A stretch of DNA of 64,000 bases from Aquabacterium lacunae (GCF_004310865.1 NZ_SIXI01000001.1:124001-188000), one strand, 5' to 3'; shown: positions 1 through 9,290, numbered from the stretch's first letter. The notes: generated by a model not told the origin, from the sequence alone. Program-made: numbers and translations.

Positions 1-476
1 ACAAAGGGCAGACCGATGAAGGTCATGGCAACGAAGACACCCGGTGGCGCGAATGCCACCTTCAGGCCCAGAGGCTCCAGAAACTGGCCGTACCAGCCGT
101 TGCCGGCATACAGACCCGTGAGCGTGATGCCAGCCACCGCGGTGGGCAAGGCAAAAGGCAGATCGACCAGGGCATCGACCACACGACGACCGAAAAAGTC
201 ATAGCGCACGAGCACCCAGGCCACCAGGAGACCGAACACTGCGTTGACCGCAGCGGCCAGCAAGGACGAGCCGAAGGTCAGCTTGTAGGACGCCACCACG
301 CGCGGAGAAGTGACCGTGTCCACAAAGGCGGGCCAGGTCATGGTGGCTGTTTTCATGAGCGTGGCGCTCAAGGGAATGAGCACGATCAGGGACAGGTACA
401 GCAGCGTCAGGCCCAAGGCCAGATCGAAGCCGGGCAGCACGGTGTGCTGCCGCAGCAGGGTGCGAGAGAAAATCAT
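1..476 (-). CDS. cysT: Sulfate/thiosulfate ABC transporter permease CysT (partial, N-terminal part)
   Basis: Inner-membrane permease of the sulfate/thiosulfate importer. Only the first 158 codons are in the window; the rest runs off the left edge. The start is the ATG read from 476 down. The protein opens with a short cytoplasmic segment and a long hydrophobic helix at about residues 18-40. The stretch WVLVRYDFFGRRVVDALVDL followed by PFALPTAVAG matches the start of the inner-membrane permease core of CysT/CysU. It lies 13 bp downstream of the sulfate-binding protein gene on the same strand, the usual sbp-cysT order, with cysW and cysA expected beyond the edge. Co-transcription with sbp is inferred from spacing. 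Confidence is high for the family and lower for the exact start. Confidence 0.9.
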   Translation of the reverse strand, partial: MIFSRTLLRQHTVLPGFDLALGLTLLYLSLIVLIPLSATLMKTATMTWPAFVDTVTSPRVVASYKLTFGSSLLAAAVNAVFGLLVAWVLVRYDFFGRRVVDALVDLPFALPTAVAGITLTGLYAGNGWYGQFLEPLGLKVAFAPPGVFVAMTFIGLPF

Positions 477-489
477 GGGCACCTTCAGG

Positions 490-1509
490 TCAACGGCGGG
501 TGTAGATCTGGTCGAACACGCCCCCGTCTGCAAAGTGCGTTTTCTGCGCCTGCGCCCAGCTCCCGAACACGTCATTGAGCCTGAACAGGCTCAGCTTGGG
601 GAACTGTGCCGCATGCCTGGCAGCCACCTGAGGGTCGCTGGGACGGTAGTGGTTCTGCGCTGCAATGTCTTGCCCAACGGGTGAGTACAGATACTGCAGA
701 TAAGCCTGCGCCACATCACGCGTGCCGCGCTTGTCCACCACTTTGTCGACCACCGACACCGGCGGTTCGGCCACGATGCTGACCGAAGGCGCCACGATGT
801 CGAACTTGTCCGGGCCCAGTTCCTTGACCGCCAGCAAGGCTTCGTTTTCCCAGGCCAGCAGCACATCGCCGATGCCGCGCTCGACAAATGTGGTGGTGGC
901 CCCGCGGGCCCCGGAATCGAGCACCGGCACATTGGCCAGAAGCTTGCCGACGAACTCCTTGGCTTTGACAGGCGAGCCACTTCGTTTGAGCTCATAACCC
1001 CAGGCCGCCAGGTAGTTCCACCGCGCACCGCCGGAAGTCTTGGGGTTCGGCGTGATCACCTGCACACCGGCACGTACCAGATCAGGCCAGTCTTTGATGC
1101 CCTTGGGATTGCCCTTGCGCACCAGGAACACGATGGTCGAGGTGTACGGTGACGCGTTGTTCGGCAAGCGCTTCTGCCAGTCGGCCGGCAGCAGCCCGGC
1201 CTTGTGGCCGATCTCGTCGATGTCGTAGGCCAGCGCCAGGGTCACCACATCGGCTTCCAGGCCATCGATCACCGAACGGGCCTGCTTGCCCGAGCCCCCA
1301 TGTGAGGTGCGGATCGTCACGTTGTCACCCGTCTTGCCCTTCCAGTGCTGGGCAAAGGCCTTGTTGAAGTCCTGGTAGAGCTCACGGGTTGGGTCATAGG
1401 ACACATTGAGCAAGGTGATGTCTCTGGCGTGGGCGGCCACAGGCGCCAGAAGCAGCACGGAAGAGATCAGCGTGAACAGTTGACGGCGAGCGATCGGATG
1501 CAGGTTCAT
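490..1509 (-). CDS. sbp: Periplasmic sulfate-binding protein
   Basis: 339-residue periplasmic solute-binding protein that delivers sulfate (possibly thiosulfate) to the CysTWA permease. Residues 1-28 form a typical Sec signal peptide ending AHA before [16 protein letters not shown], a family hallmark. Other conserved blocks are [12 protein letters not shown], the [13 protein letters not shown] segment, [16 protein letters not shown] and [11 protein letters not shown], which line the sulfate-binding cleft in Sbp/CysP. Length is normal for the family. The gene is followed after 13 bp by cysT, so it is the first visible gene of a sulfate uptake operon. Sbp versus CysP cannot be decided from sequence alone. 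CysB-type control is usual for such operons, but no site could be placed with confidence in the upstream gap. Confidence 0.94.
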   Translation of the reverse strand: MNLHPIARRQLFTLISSVLLLAPVAAHARDITLLNVSYDPTRELYQDFNKAFAQHWKGKTGDNVTIRTSHGGSGKQARSVIDGLEADVVTLALAYDIDEIGHKAGLLPADWQKRLPNNASPYTSTIVFLVRKGNPKGIKDWPDLVRAGVQVITPNPKTSGGARWNYLAAWGYELKRSGSPVKAKEFVGKLLANVPVLDSGARGATTTFVERGIGDVLLAWENEALLAVKELGPDKFDIVAPSVSIVAEPPVSVVDKVVDKRGTRDVAQAYLQYLYSPVGQDIAAQNHYRPSDPQVAARHAAQFPKLSLFRLNDVFGSWAQAQKTHFADGGVFDQIYTRR

Positions 1510-1808
1510 GATCGGATGAGGTACAGAAGGAAGATGGGCTCATCGTAGGAAGCCCGCCGTGCGCCGTGAACGAAGCATCTCGCCTGTGCTCATGCGGGAG
1601 GCGCATGTACACCGCGTCTGGCGTTAACCCTCGGCTCATCTGTCATGCAAGCACTGCAGATAACCCTGAGTTGTCGGCAAATGACAGACCGCTGTCCAGA
1701 ACGCACCTCGCCACTTGAACACGCACTTTCCATACTTGGGACAGAACGTGAAAAAGCGTGAAGAACACTTCGCGCGCGATCTCATTTTTTGAACCGAGGA
1801 GACATGCA
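1510..1808. other. Divergent intergenic region between sbp and the YVTN/cytochrome gene
   Basis: About 300 bp with no convincing reading frame. It must hold the promoters for both outward-facing genes. The right end carries a clear Shine-Dalgarno sequence (GAGGAG, about 1796-1801) for the gene starting at 1809. I see no perfect palindrome or strong sigma-70 pair and make no operator call. Confidence 0.5.
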
Positions 1809-4800
1809 ATGACCCCGAGACTTCGAGCGGCTGTGCCGCTGGTCGCCTTGGCGTGCTGGATGACCGTGACCGGTGCCAGCGCCCAAAGCGCCATCTTCCA
1901 GCAGAGCTTCAACACCGGCCTGGGCAGCTTCACCGCCACGGGCCCGGTCAAGACTGGCAGCACCGGTGCGGTGCTGACGGCCGCTGCCTTTTCAGCCGAC
2001 GGTGCCGTGCGTTCGAAAGCCATCAGCACGGCGGGTTACAGCAACATCGCCGTGTCGTACGACCGCGTGACCGCCGGCCTGTACACCAACGTCGGTGACT
2101 CGGGCGTGTTCGAGTACTCGACCAATGGCGGCACCACCTTCACCCGCCTGGAAGCCACCTCCAACACCACCAGCAGCCGCGCCAGCTTCAACCTGCCGGC
2201 AGCCGCGGCCAACAGCAGCGTGGTGCTGCGCTTTCGCATCATCGGCATCAGCAGCAAGGAAACCTACACGGTCAACAACGTGACCGTGACCGGCACACCC
2301 ACCTCGGGCGGCGGCACAGGTGGTGGCACCGGCGGCACCACGGGCCAGGCCCCGGCCATGGGCGAGTACGTGACCTTCGAATCGGGCCATGTGCGCCCCA
2401 TGGCCCTCTCGGCCGATGGCACGCGCCTGTACGTGGCCAACACGCCCGACGCCCGCGTGGAGGTCTATGACGTGACCGGCGCCACCCCGGTGCTCAAGGA
2501 TTCGATCGCCGTGGGCCTGGAGCCTGTGGCCATGGCCTTTGCGCCCAACGGCCAGTTGTGGGTGGTCAACCATCTGTCTGACAGCGTGAGCGTGATCGAC
2601 GTCAGCACCTCGCCCGGCAAGGTCGTCAACACGCTGTACGTGGGCGACGAGCCCCGCGACATCGTGTTCGGTGGCCCGGGCAACAAGTGGGCCTTCATCA
2701 CCGCCGCCCACCGCGGCCAGAACGCCAAGCTCGACCCGCAGTTCGCCACACCCGGCGTTGGCCGGGCCGACGTGTGGGTGTTCGATGCGGCCAACCCTGG
2801 CACGGTGGCGGGCGGCAAGCCCAGCACCGTGCTGAACATGTTCGGTGACACCCTGCGCGCCCTGGCCCGCAGCGCCGATGGCAGCAAGGTGTACGCGGCG
2901 GTGTTCAACTCGGGCAACCGCACCACCATTGCGCAAGGTGGCCCTGGTGGCGAACTGGCCAAGACCGGCCCCACGGCCAATGTGTCGGGCGTCAAGCAAC
3001 CGGCCACCGGCCTGATCGTGCAGAAGAATCCGGCCACCGGCAACTGGGAAGACGGCGGCGACCCGGCTCGCGGCATCGCCCCCAAGACCTGGAACGCCAA
3101 CATCAAGCTGGACCTGCCCGACTACGACGTGTTCACCATTGACACCAGCGGCAGCGTGCCGGTGGTCGTCAAGGACAAGACCGCCCGCTATGTGGGCACC
3201 ACCTTGTTCAACATGACCGTCAACCCGGTCAACGGCAAGGTGTACGTGAGCAACCAGGAGGCGCGCAACGTGGTGCGCTTTGAAGGCTCGGGCAAGACCA
3301 GCACCACGGTCAACGGCCGCTTTGTCGATGCACGCATCACGGTGGTCGATGGCGCCGATGCCCAGCCTCGCCAGCTGAACAAGCACATCACCAGCTACGG
3401 CAGTGGCCTGGGCACAGCGGCCGAGAAAGCCGCTGCGGTGTCGACCCCGCTGGAAATGGCGATCACGCCCGACGGCAAGACCCTGTACATGGCCTCGATG
3501 GGCACCAACGAACTGGTGCGCTACAACACCGCCGCCCTGGAGGCCAACACCTTCACGCCCAACACGGGTGACCAGCTGCAGCTGACCGGTGGCCTGCCCA
3601 CCGGCGTGGTGCTGGACGCCAACCGCGGCCGCGCCTACGTCACCACCCGCAACGACAACGGCGTGTCGGTGGTCGACACGGCGCAGTTCCGCGAAGTGGC
3701 CCACGTGAAGATGCCCAACCCGGAACCGGCCGACGTGGTCAACGGCCGCAAGTTCCTGTACGACTCGACCTTCTCGTCGAGCCGCGGTGACATGTCGTGT
3801 GCGGGCTGCCACATCTTCGGTGACATGGACCACCTGTCGTGGGACCTGGGCAACCCGGACGAAGAGGAAACGCGCAACACCAACCCGTACAACCGGAACG
3901 TGCCCGCGATCCTGCGCACCACCACCAACTTCCACCCGATGAAGGGGCCCATGAACACCCAGACCCTGCGTGGCATGGCCGGCAACGGCCCGCTGCACTG
4001 GCGTGGTGACAAGATGGGTGCTTCCAGCGGTGCCAGCCTGGAAGAGCGTGCGTTCAAGGACTTCAATGGCGCCTTCGTCAGCCTGCTGGGCCGCGATGGG
4101 CAACTGTCGGACGCCGAGATGACCTCGTTCGCCCGCTTCGCCCTGAAGCTGTGGATGCCGCCCAACCCGGTGAAGAACCTGGACAACACGTACACCGCTG
4201 CCCAGCAGGCCGGCTTCGACTTCTACATGAACAAGAACGCCGACACGCTGACCACCTGCAACGGTTGCCATGCGCTCGACCCGGCCAAGAACCAGTACGG
4301 CACCGACGGCACCATGTCGTTCGAAGGCCCGACCATTGCGGAAGACTTCAAGATCCCGCAACTGCGCAACATGTACCAGAAGGTGGGCAGCTTCGCGCGC
4401 AACAGCACGCGCAACACCCCGCCGGCACCCTACCTGGGTGAGCAGGTGCGCGGCTACGGCTACTCGGTCGATGGCGGCCTGGGCAGCGTCAACGAGTTCC
4501 TCAATGCCCTGGTGTTCAACGCCCAGGTGAGCGCCGACACCCGCGCCAAGCTGCAGGAGTTCGTGCTGGCCTTCCCGTCGAACCTCGACCCCGTCGTGGG
4601 CCAGCAAATCACCGTGACCCCCACGAATGCCACCCAGGCAGACGTGACCGATCGGCTGAACCTGCTGGTGTCGCGCGCCAAGGTGACCACGCCGCGCCCC
4701 GAATGCGAACTCGTGGTCAAGGGCGTGATCGGTGGGGCCGCACGTGGCTGGGTGCATGCCCGCGGCAGCGACAGCTTCGTGTCCGACCGCGGCGACAGCA

Positions 4801-4934
4801 GCAGCCTGACCTCGCTGCTGTCACAGGCTCGCTCGGCCAACGCGCCCCTGACCTTCACCTGCGCGCCTCCCGGCAACGGCACCCGCATGGGCATCGACCG
4901 CAACGCCGACGGCAAGCCCGACGGGGCCGTCTGA
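1809..4934 (+). CDS. Secreted YVTN beta-propeller / di-heme cytochrome c fusion protein
   Basis: 1041-residue exported protein. The start at 1809 is preferred over an upstream in-frame ATG at 1758 because it follows GAGGAG by a good spacing and leads directly into a Sec signal peptide (cleavage near ASAQS). Layout: a beta-sandwich-like N-terminal domain (about 30-165), a Gly/Thr-rich linker (about 168-183), a YVTN-type beta-propeller with repeats such as GTRLYVANTPDARVEVYDV (about 190-640), then a cytochrome region with heme motifs CAGCH at 664-668 and CNGCH at 817-821. The spacing of the two motifs and the text between them (NVPAILRTTTNFHPMKGPMNTQTLRGM) recall di-heme peroxidase/MauG-like proteins. 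Function is unknown: electron transfer, peroxidase or a surface oxidase are all possible. It is a single transcription unit closed by a terminator at 4962. Confidence 0.85.
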   Translation: MTPRLRAAVPLVALACWMTVTGASAQSAIFQQSFNTGLGSFTATGPVKTGSTGAVLTAAAFSADGAVRSKAISTAGYSNIAVSYDRVTAGLYTNVGDSGVFEYSTNGGTTFTRLEATSNTTSSRASFNLPAAAANSSVVLRFRIIGISSKETYTVNNVTVTGTPTSGGGTGGGTGGTTGQAPAMGEYVTFESGHVRPMALSADGTRLYVANTPDARVEVYDVTGATPVLKDSIAVGLEPVAMAFAPNGQLWVVNHLSDSVSVIDVSTSPGKVVNTLYVGDEPRDIVFGGPGNKWAFITAAHRGQNAKLDPQFATPGVGRADVWVFDAANPGTVAGGKPSTVLNMFGDTLRALARSADGSKVYAAVFNSGNRTTIAQGGPGGELAKTGPTANVSGVKQPATGLIVQKNPATGNWEDGGDPARGIAPKTWNANIKLDLPDYDVFTIDTSGSVPVVVKDKTARYVGTTLFNMTVNPVNGKVYVSNQEARNVVRFEGSGKTSTTVNGRFVDARITVVDGADAQPRQLNKHITSYGSGLGTAAEKAAAVSTPLEMAITPDGKTLYMASMGTNELVRYNTAALEANTFTPNTGDQLQLTGGLPTGVVLDANRGRAYVTTRNDNGVSVVDTAQFREVAHVKMPNPEPADVVNGRKFLYDSTFSSSRGDMSCAGCHIFGDMDHLSWDLGNPDEEETRNTNPYNRNVPAILRTTTNFHPMKGPMNTQTLRGMAGNGPLHWRGDKMGASSGASLEERAFKDFNGAFVSLLGRDGQLSDAEMTSFARFALKLWMPPNPVKNLDNTYTAAQQAGFDFYMNKNADTLTTCNGCHALDPAKNQYGTDGTMSFEGPTIAEDFKIPQLRNMYQKVGSFARNSTRNTPPAPYLGEQVRGYGYSVDGGLGSVNEFLNALVFNAQVSADTRAKLQEFVLAFPSNLDPVVGQQITVTPTNATQADVTDRLNLLVSRAKVTTPRPECELVVKGVIGGAARGWVHARGSDSFVSDRGDSSSLTSLLSQARSANAPLTFTCAPPGNGTRMGIDRNADGKPDGAV

Positions 4935-4961
4935 CCCCAGGGGCCCACTCGTCCCTCCGAC

Positions 4962-4989
4962 AAGGCCGGTGCCATGCACCGGCCTTTTT
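4962..4989 (+). terminator. Rho-independent terminator after the YVTN/cytochrome gene
   Basis: An 11-bp perfect stem (AAGGCCGGTGC / GCACCGGCCTT) with a three-base loop is followed by a T run, 27 bp after the stop codon. Confidence 0.9.
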
Positions 4990-5030
4990 CTTGGGCGTTC
5001 GGAACATGCGAGGCGCAGCACCCGCCAGGC

Positions 5031-5054
5031 AAAAAAAGAGCGCCCACGGCGCTC
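5031..5054 (-). terminator. Rho-independent terminator of the AraC-family gene
   Basis: Read on the minus strand, a 7-bp stem GAGCGCC / GGCGCTC with a three-base loop is followed by seven T residues (the A run at 5031-5037). It sits about 65 bp past the stop codon of the gene at 5119-6192. With the facing terminator at 4962 it insulates two convergent units. Confidence 0.85.
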
Positions 5055-5118
5055 AAAACGAGAATCAGGAATCGAGGAGCACCGGCCTGCCTGGCAACAG
5101 CCAGGTCACACCCGGGGT

Positions 5119-6192
5119 TCAGCGCAGCATCTCTCGCTGCTGCTGGCGGTAGATGGACGGCGCACAGCCAGCCCAGCGGCGGAAGGCGCGCGTGAAGTTC
5201 GCCGGGTCGTTGTAGCCCAGGCGGGCAGCCACCTCGTCGACGGGCAACAGTGTGGTCTTGAGCAGGTTGCACGCTTCCTGGAATCGATGCTGATCCAGCA
5301 CCTGACGGAAGGTCAGGCCGTGGCGCTCCAGGTGGCGCGCCAGGGTGCGCGGTGTGATCGAAAGACGCCGAGCCACTTCGGCCATGGTGGGGTAACCCTC
5401 GGAAGACAAGGCCAGGGCGTCACCCACCTGCTGGATGAAGTCGGCGCGCCGATCGGCCAATCGGTCTTGTTCGGCATCGCAGGCAGCGCGGGCCTGCCGG
5501 GCGGCCTCAGGGTGCCCGAGCGGCAGAGAGTGATCCAGATCGCGCAGTTGAATGATGATCTGGTTGGCCGAACACCCGAATCGTGCCGCCGGCAAGCGCG
5601 GTGCATAACGTTCGAAAGCTGGCAGGTAGGGCGCCGTGAAGCAAAGCACCGTGCCAGAACGCCGTTGCTGCCCACCGATCAGCTGTCGGGCTGAATGAAC
5701 CCATCCCGCCATCATGCTGTCGAACGCAAAGCGCTGCAGAGGCCCAAGGGGTACGCGCTCGCGCACCGTGATGACCGCTTCGGCCTCGGTCTGGCGCATC
5801 TGCAGGTCCATGAAGCGGCCCATCAGGCCCCAGTAGGTGACCGCCAGCTCCAGCGCATCGGCCAGGCTGCCGGCCGTGAGCAAGGCTTGCCCCAAGGCCC
5901 CGTGCATGGTGGTGGGCATGTTCAGGCCCATCTCGAGGCCCAGGCATGGGTCACGCGTGAGCTGCAAGGCTGCGTGGGTGAGCGCCGCGTATTCGGTGGC
6001 ATACACCTCTCCCTGCTCACGGTCCACCAGTTGGGGCGACAGACCCGCCAAGGCCAGCAAGCGCTCGGGCTCCACCCCACGCTGTTGACACACGTGCATC
6101 AGCAACCGTGCGTGGCCCAGCGGCACTGTGGGCACAGCCAGGACACCGCTCAGACCGCGGGAGGCAAGTGAGGGGCGAACAGGCGTCGACAT
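5119..6192 (-). CDS. AraC-family transcriptional regulator (OruR/ArgR-like N-terminal domain)
   Basis: 357-residue DNA-binding regulator. The N-terminal two thirds (about 25-215) match the arabinose-binding-like sensor domain of PF12625 regulators, with the typical YGLMGRF-like and AFDSMMAGW-type segments. The C-terminal 100 residues hold two helix-turn-helix motifs: MAEVARRLSITPRTLARHL, and VDEVAARLGYNDPANFTRAF, the usual AraC signature with G-Y-x-D-x-A-x-F-x-R-A-F-R-R-W. It has its own terminator. The next gene on the other side, a CsoR/FrmR-like repressor starting at 6416, is divergent with a 223-bp gap, so either may be a target. The effector cannot be read from the sequence. Confidence 0.9.
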   Translation of the reverse strand: MSTPVRPSLASRGLSGVLAVPTVPLGHARLLMHVCQQRGVEPERLLALAGLSPQLVDREQGEVYATEYAALTHAALQLTRDPCLGLEMGLNMPTTMHGALGQALLTAGSLADALELAVTYWGLMGRFMDLQMRQTEAEAVITVRERVPLGPLQRFAFDSMMAGWVHSARQLIGGQQRRSGTVLCFTAPYLPAFERYAPRLPAARFGCSANQIIIQLRDLDHSLPLGHPEAARQARAACDAEQDRLADRRADFIQQVGDALALSSEGYPTMAEVARRLSITPRTLARHLERHGLTFRQVLDQHRFQEACNLLKTTLLPVDEVAARLGYNDPANFTRAFRRWAGCAPSIYRQQQREMLR

Positions 6193-6415
6193 GGTGGCGT
6201 TTTCAAGGTACTCGCGATGTTAAATGCCCCCCACCCACCCCGCCTCAGGCAAAACGCTGATGGCGGAAATCGGACAAATGCCACAGTTTCCTGACGCGAA
6301 GCTGAACAAAGTGGGCATGTCTGCTCGGTCACGGGGGCGTCTTCTTTGAGCCAGCTCAGAAACTGCCTCGCCTGTTTCTGGCAGCCTCGGCCTCACACCA
6401 CGCCCTCACTCAGCC

Positions 6416-6736
6416 ATGCCACCACCGCTCGAAAAGGCCCGAAAACCAGCCGCGGCCGACGCACCTCAGAACCCTGCACGCCAACAGATCCTCAATCGAC
6501 TCAAACGTGCGGAAGGGCAATTGCGAGGCTTGCAGCGCATGGTGGAAGAAGGCGCAGACTGTCTGGCCATCGTCACCCAGCTGGCGGCAGTGCGCCGCGC
6601 ACTGGAAAGCACCCAGCTGCGCATGACACGATGCCACTTGCACGAGCGCATGCGCGACGACTCCATGGCCGCGCCCCCCGAAGCCATCGACCGCATACTC
6701 GACGAGATGGAAACCCTGCTGGGCAGGGTGCGCTGA
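6416..6736 (+). CDS. CsoR/FrmR/RcnR-family (DUF156) repressor
   Basis: 106-residue all-helical repressor of the metal/formaldehyde/persulfide-sensing family. The core begins at about residue 22 with QQILNRLKRAEGQLRGLQRM, the DNA-contacting helix. The family Cys is C49 (GADC) and the family His is H74, exactly 25 residues later as in CsoR and FrmR. The third CsoR copper ligand (Cys four residues after the His) is replaced by R78, while extra C73 and H76 flank the site. This argues against a copper CsoR and leaves FrmR-like or an unusual sensor. No obvious target (formaldehyde dehydrogenase, metal exporter) is adjacent; the next gene is a DUF3422 membrane protein 90 bp downstream. The start fits the family if a 20-residue tail is allowed. 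Confidence 0.85.
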   Translation: MPPPLEKARKPAAADAPQNPARQQILNRLKRAEGQLRGLQRMVEEGADCLAIVTQLAAVRRALESTQLRMTRCHLHERMRDDSMAAPPEAIDRILDEMETLLGRVR

Positions 6737-6826
6737 CACCCCGAGGCGACACCGCATCAAAACGTGACAATGCGACGCCACACGGTTGCGGCATGATGTG
6801 CACTCAGCATTTGCCCCGCCTGCCTC

Positions 6827-8161
6827 GTGTCTGCCTCTCTCCCGCCCCGCTTCGCCCTGCCCCCTGACGACGACCTGCGCGAGGTGCTGCACAACGAAGT
6901 GCATGCCCGGCCCTCGGCCCGCATCCGTCTGCCGGCGCTGGTGGTGTTCATCGCCGTGATGAACGATGGTGTGAGCCGCGCTGATGAGTGCGCCCACCTG
7001 CAGCAACTGCCAGGGCAATCGGCCCTTCGCCCTGACGACCTCAAGGACAACTTCGTGCGCCTGCGTCTGGAGGGCTGCACGCTGAAGTGGGAGCGCCACA
7101 GTGAGTTCACCCGCTATGTGCTGGTGCAGCCCTTGCCCGAGGGCATGGGCCTTGGCGCCGCCGAGCCCGACCTGCTGCGTGGCCTGAAAGTGCCTGCCGA
7201 GTGGCTCGCGGGCATCCCGGGCCGCACGGTGGCTGGCGTGCTGCTGGCCATGGTGCACCACGACCTCCAGGACACCACCGAAGCCCTGGCCCAGGCCCAG
7301 CGCTGGATGGGGGGCCGCAATGTGGTGGCCTCGCTGCTGGGACATGGGCACTCGCTGGCCGTGACCAACTTCCGGCTCAAGCCCGATGGCTTCGAGCGCA
7401 TGCTGGTGCTGGCGCCGGAACACACCAGCGAAACCCGGGCCGGCCGGATCTCGCAGCGTCTGCTGGAACTGGAGACCTACCGCCTGATGGCGCTGAGGGG
7501 CTTGCCCGTGGCCAAGCAACTGGGCGCCCTGCTGGCCGAGTCCGAGCGCGACCTGGCCGAAGTGACGGCGCAGCTGGAGGCCAAGCTGGTGTCCGAGGGC
7601 GACCTGCTCGACCGCCTGGTGCATGTGGCAGCCCGTGTGGAGAAGGCCACGGCCCAGCACATGTACCGCTTCTCGGCCACACAAGCCTATGACGCCATCG
7701 TGCGCCAGCGCATCATCGAGCTGCGCGAAAAGGCCGTGCCCGGCACCCAGACCTTGGGCGAGTTCATGCAGCGCCGCCTGTCGCCGGCCATTGCCACAGT
7801 GGCAGCCACCTCGCAGCGCCTGAGTTCGCTGTCACAGCGCATCGAGCGGGCCAGTGCCCTGCTGCGCACCCGGGTCGACATCACCACCGAAACACAAAAC
7901 CAGCAGCTGCTGGCCAAACTCACCCAAGGCCAGGACCTGCAGCTCACCCTGCAGAGCACCGTGGAAGGCCTGTCGATCGCGGGCATCTCGTACTACATGA
8001 TCAGCCTGCTGCTGTATGGCGCCAAGGCCTTGAAGGCCATGGGCCTGCCCGTGCACCCTGAACTGGCGGCCGGGGCGGTCACTCCCCTGGTGCTGCTGGG
8101 CGTGTGGATGTTCACCCGCCGCATTCACAAGCACCTGGCGCAGCATCAGTCGGCGGCCTGA
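6827..8161 (+). CDS. DUF3422 family membrane-anchored protein
   Basis: 444-residue protein of the DUF3422 family, common in alpha- and betaproteobacteria. Function is unknown. The N-terminus carries the family signature LREVLHNEVHARP (about 18-30), followed by a soluble region with helical segments. Near the C-terminus are two predicted membrane helices (about 375-395 and 410-430) separated by a short loop, and the chain ends with a basic tail RRIHKHL. The start is a GTG at 6827. It follows the CsoR-like gene by 90 bp and may be transcribed with it. No catalytic motif is visible. Confidence 0.85.
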   Translation: MSASLPPRFALPPDDDLREVLHNEVHARPSARIRLPALVVFIAVMNDGVSRADECAHLQQLPGQSALRPDDLKDNFVRLRLEGCTLKWERHSEFTRYVLVQPLPEGMGLGAAEPDLLRGLKVPAEWLAGIPGRTVAGVLLAMVHHDLQDTTEALAQAQRWMGGRNVVASLLGHGHSLAVTNFRLKPDGFERMLVLAPEHTSETRAGRISQRLLELETYRLMALRGLPVAKQLGALLAESERDLAEVTAQLEAKLVSEGDLLDRLVHVAARVEKATAQHMYRFSATQAYDAIVRQRIIELREKAVPGTQTLGEFMQRRLSPAIATVAATSQRLSSLSQRIERASALLRTRVDITTETQNQQLLAKLTQGQDLQLTLQSTVEGLSIAGISYYMISLLLYGAKALKAMGLPVHPELAAGAVTPLVLLGVWMFTRRIHKHLAQHQSAA

Positions 8162-8252
8162 GCCCCGGCGCCCGCCCCGGCAGAACCTCAGGCAGAACCG
8201 TCGGCCATTACACTGCGCGCTTTCTGCCTGAGCACCGCACGCCGCTTTCACC

Positions 8253-9290
8253 ATGCGCATCGCCGAACTTCGCGACCAGCTTCGCCAGTTGGGCGCCAAC
8301 CCTGCCCACGAAGACCGCGTGCTGCGCCACTGGGTGCAGGCCAAGCCGCAGGACGCCACCAAGCGCAAGCCGGTCGACTTCCTGCCCAGGCCCCTGTACG
8401 AGGCCCTGCCGCGAATCAGCGAGGCGCTGGCTGGCCTGGTGAGCCTGCGCTCGGTGCACCCGGCCGACGATGGCTCCGAGCGCCTGCTGCTGGCCCTGCG
8501 CGACGGTCAGACCGTGGAAAGCGTGCTGCTGCCGCGTGACGGCGTGTGCGTGTCGAGCCAGGTGGGTTGCGCGGTGGGCTGCGTGTTCTGCATGACCGGT
8601 CAGGCTGGCTTGCTGCGCCAGGTCAGCAGCGCCGAGATCGTGGCGCAGGTGGCCTTCGCGCGCACCCGCCGGCCGGTCAAGAAGGTCGTGTTCATGGGCA
8701 TGGGCGAGCCCTCGCACAACCTGGACAACGTGCTCGAAGCCATCGACCTGCTGGGCACGCAGGGCAACATCGGGCACAAGAACCTGGTGTTCTCGACCGT
8801 GGGCGACGAGCGCGCCTTCGAGCAGCTGCCATTGGGTCGCGTCAAGCCCGCCCTGGCGCTGTCGCTGCACAGCACCCTGGCCGAGCGCCGCGCCGAACTG
8901 CTGCCCCGGGCGCCCCGCATCAGCCCGGAGGAACTGGTCGAGCGCGGCGAGGCCTATGCACGCCAGACGGGCTACCCCATCCAGTACCAGTGGACCCTGA
9001 TCGAAGGCCTGAACGACAGCGAAGAAGAGCTGGAAGGCATCGTGCGGCTGCTCAAGGGCAAGTACGCACTGATGAACATGATCCCGTACAACACGGTCGA
9101 CGCCCTGCCCTACCAGCGCCCGACCTGGGAGCGTGCCGCCGAGATCGCCCGCTGGCTGCACCGTCGCGGCGTGCTGACCAAGCTGCGCCAGTCGGCGGGG
9201 CAAGAGGTTGATGGCGGCTGCGGCCAGTTGCGCGCGCGCACGCTGGAAGGCGAAAAGGTGGTGCGGGTGACGAGGGCTTCGGCCCGGTGA
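8253..9290 (+). CDS. RlmN-family radical SAM RNA methyltransferase (RlmN-like)
   Basis: 345-residue radical SAM enzyme of the RlmN/Cfr family, which methylates C2 or C8 of adenosine in 23S rRNA or tRNA. The [4Fe-4S] motif CxxxCxxC is at C106, C110 and C113. The second essential cysteine is C99, seven residues before C106 as in E. coli RlmN (C118/C125). The methyl-carrying cysteine is about C323 in GGCGQL. VFMGMGEPSHNLDNV and LALSLHST match conserved SAM-site segments. All catalytic cysteines are therefore present. The sequence is shorter than canonical RlmN and is not next to the ndk-rodZ-ispG genes where Burkholderiales rlmN usually lies, so a paralog with a different target is possible. Confidence 0.87.
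   Translation: MRIAELRDQLRQLGANPAHEDRVLRHWVQAKPQDATKRKPVDFLPRPLYEALPRISEALAGLVSLRSVHPADDGSERLLLALRDGQTVESVLLPRDGVCVSSQVGCAVGCVFCMTGQAGLLRQVSSAEIVAQVAFARTRRPVKKVVFMGMGEPSHNLDNVLEAIDLLGTQGNIGHKNLVFSTVGDERAFEQLPLGRVKPALALSLHSTLAERRAELLPRAPRISPEELVERGEAYARQTGYPIQYQWTLIEGLNDSEEELEGIVRLLKGKYALMNMIPYNTVDALPYQRPTWERAAEIARWLHRRGVLTKLRQSAGQEVDGGCGQLRARTLEGEKVVRVTRASAR

Noticed and set aside
1992..4757. A 921-codon open frame antisense to the YVTN/cytochrome gene
   Set aside because: Its translation is a His/Gly/Val/Arg-rich low-complexity string with no domain motif. It mirrors the codon pattern of the sense gene, which has a signal peptide and two heme motifs. Long antisense frames are expected at this GC content.
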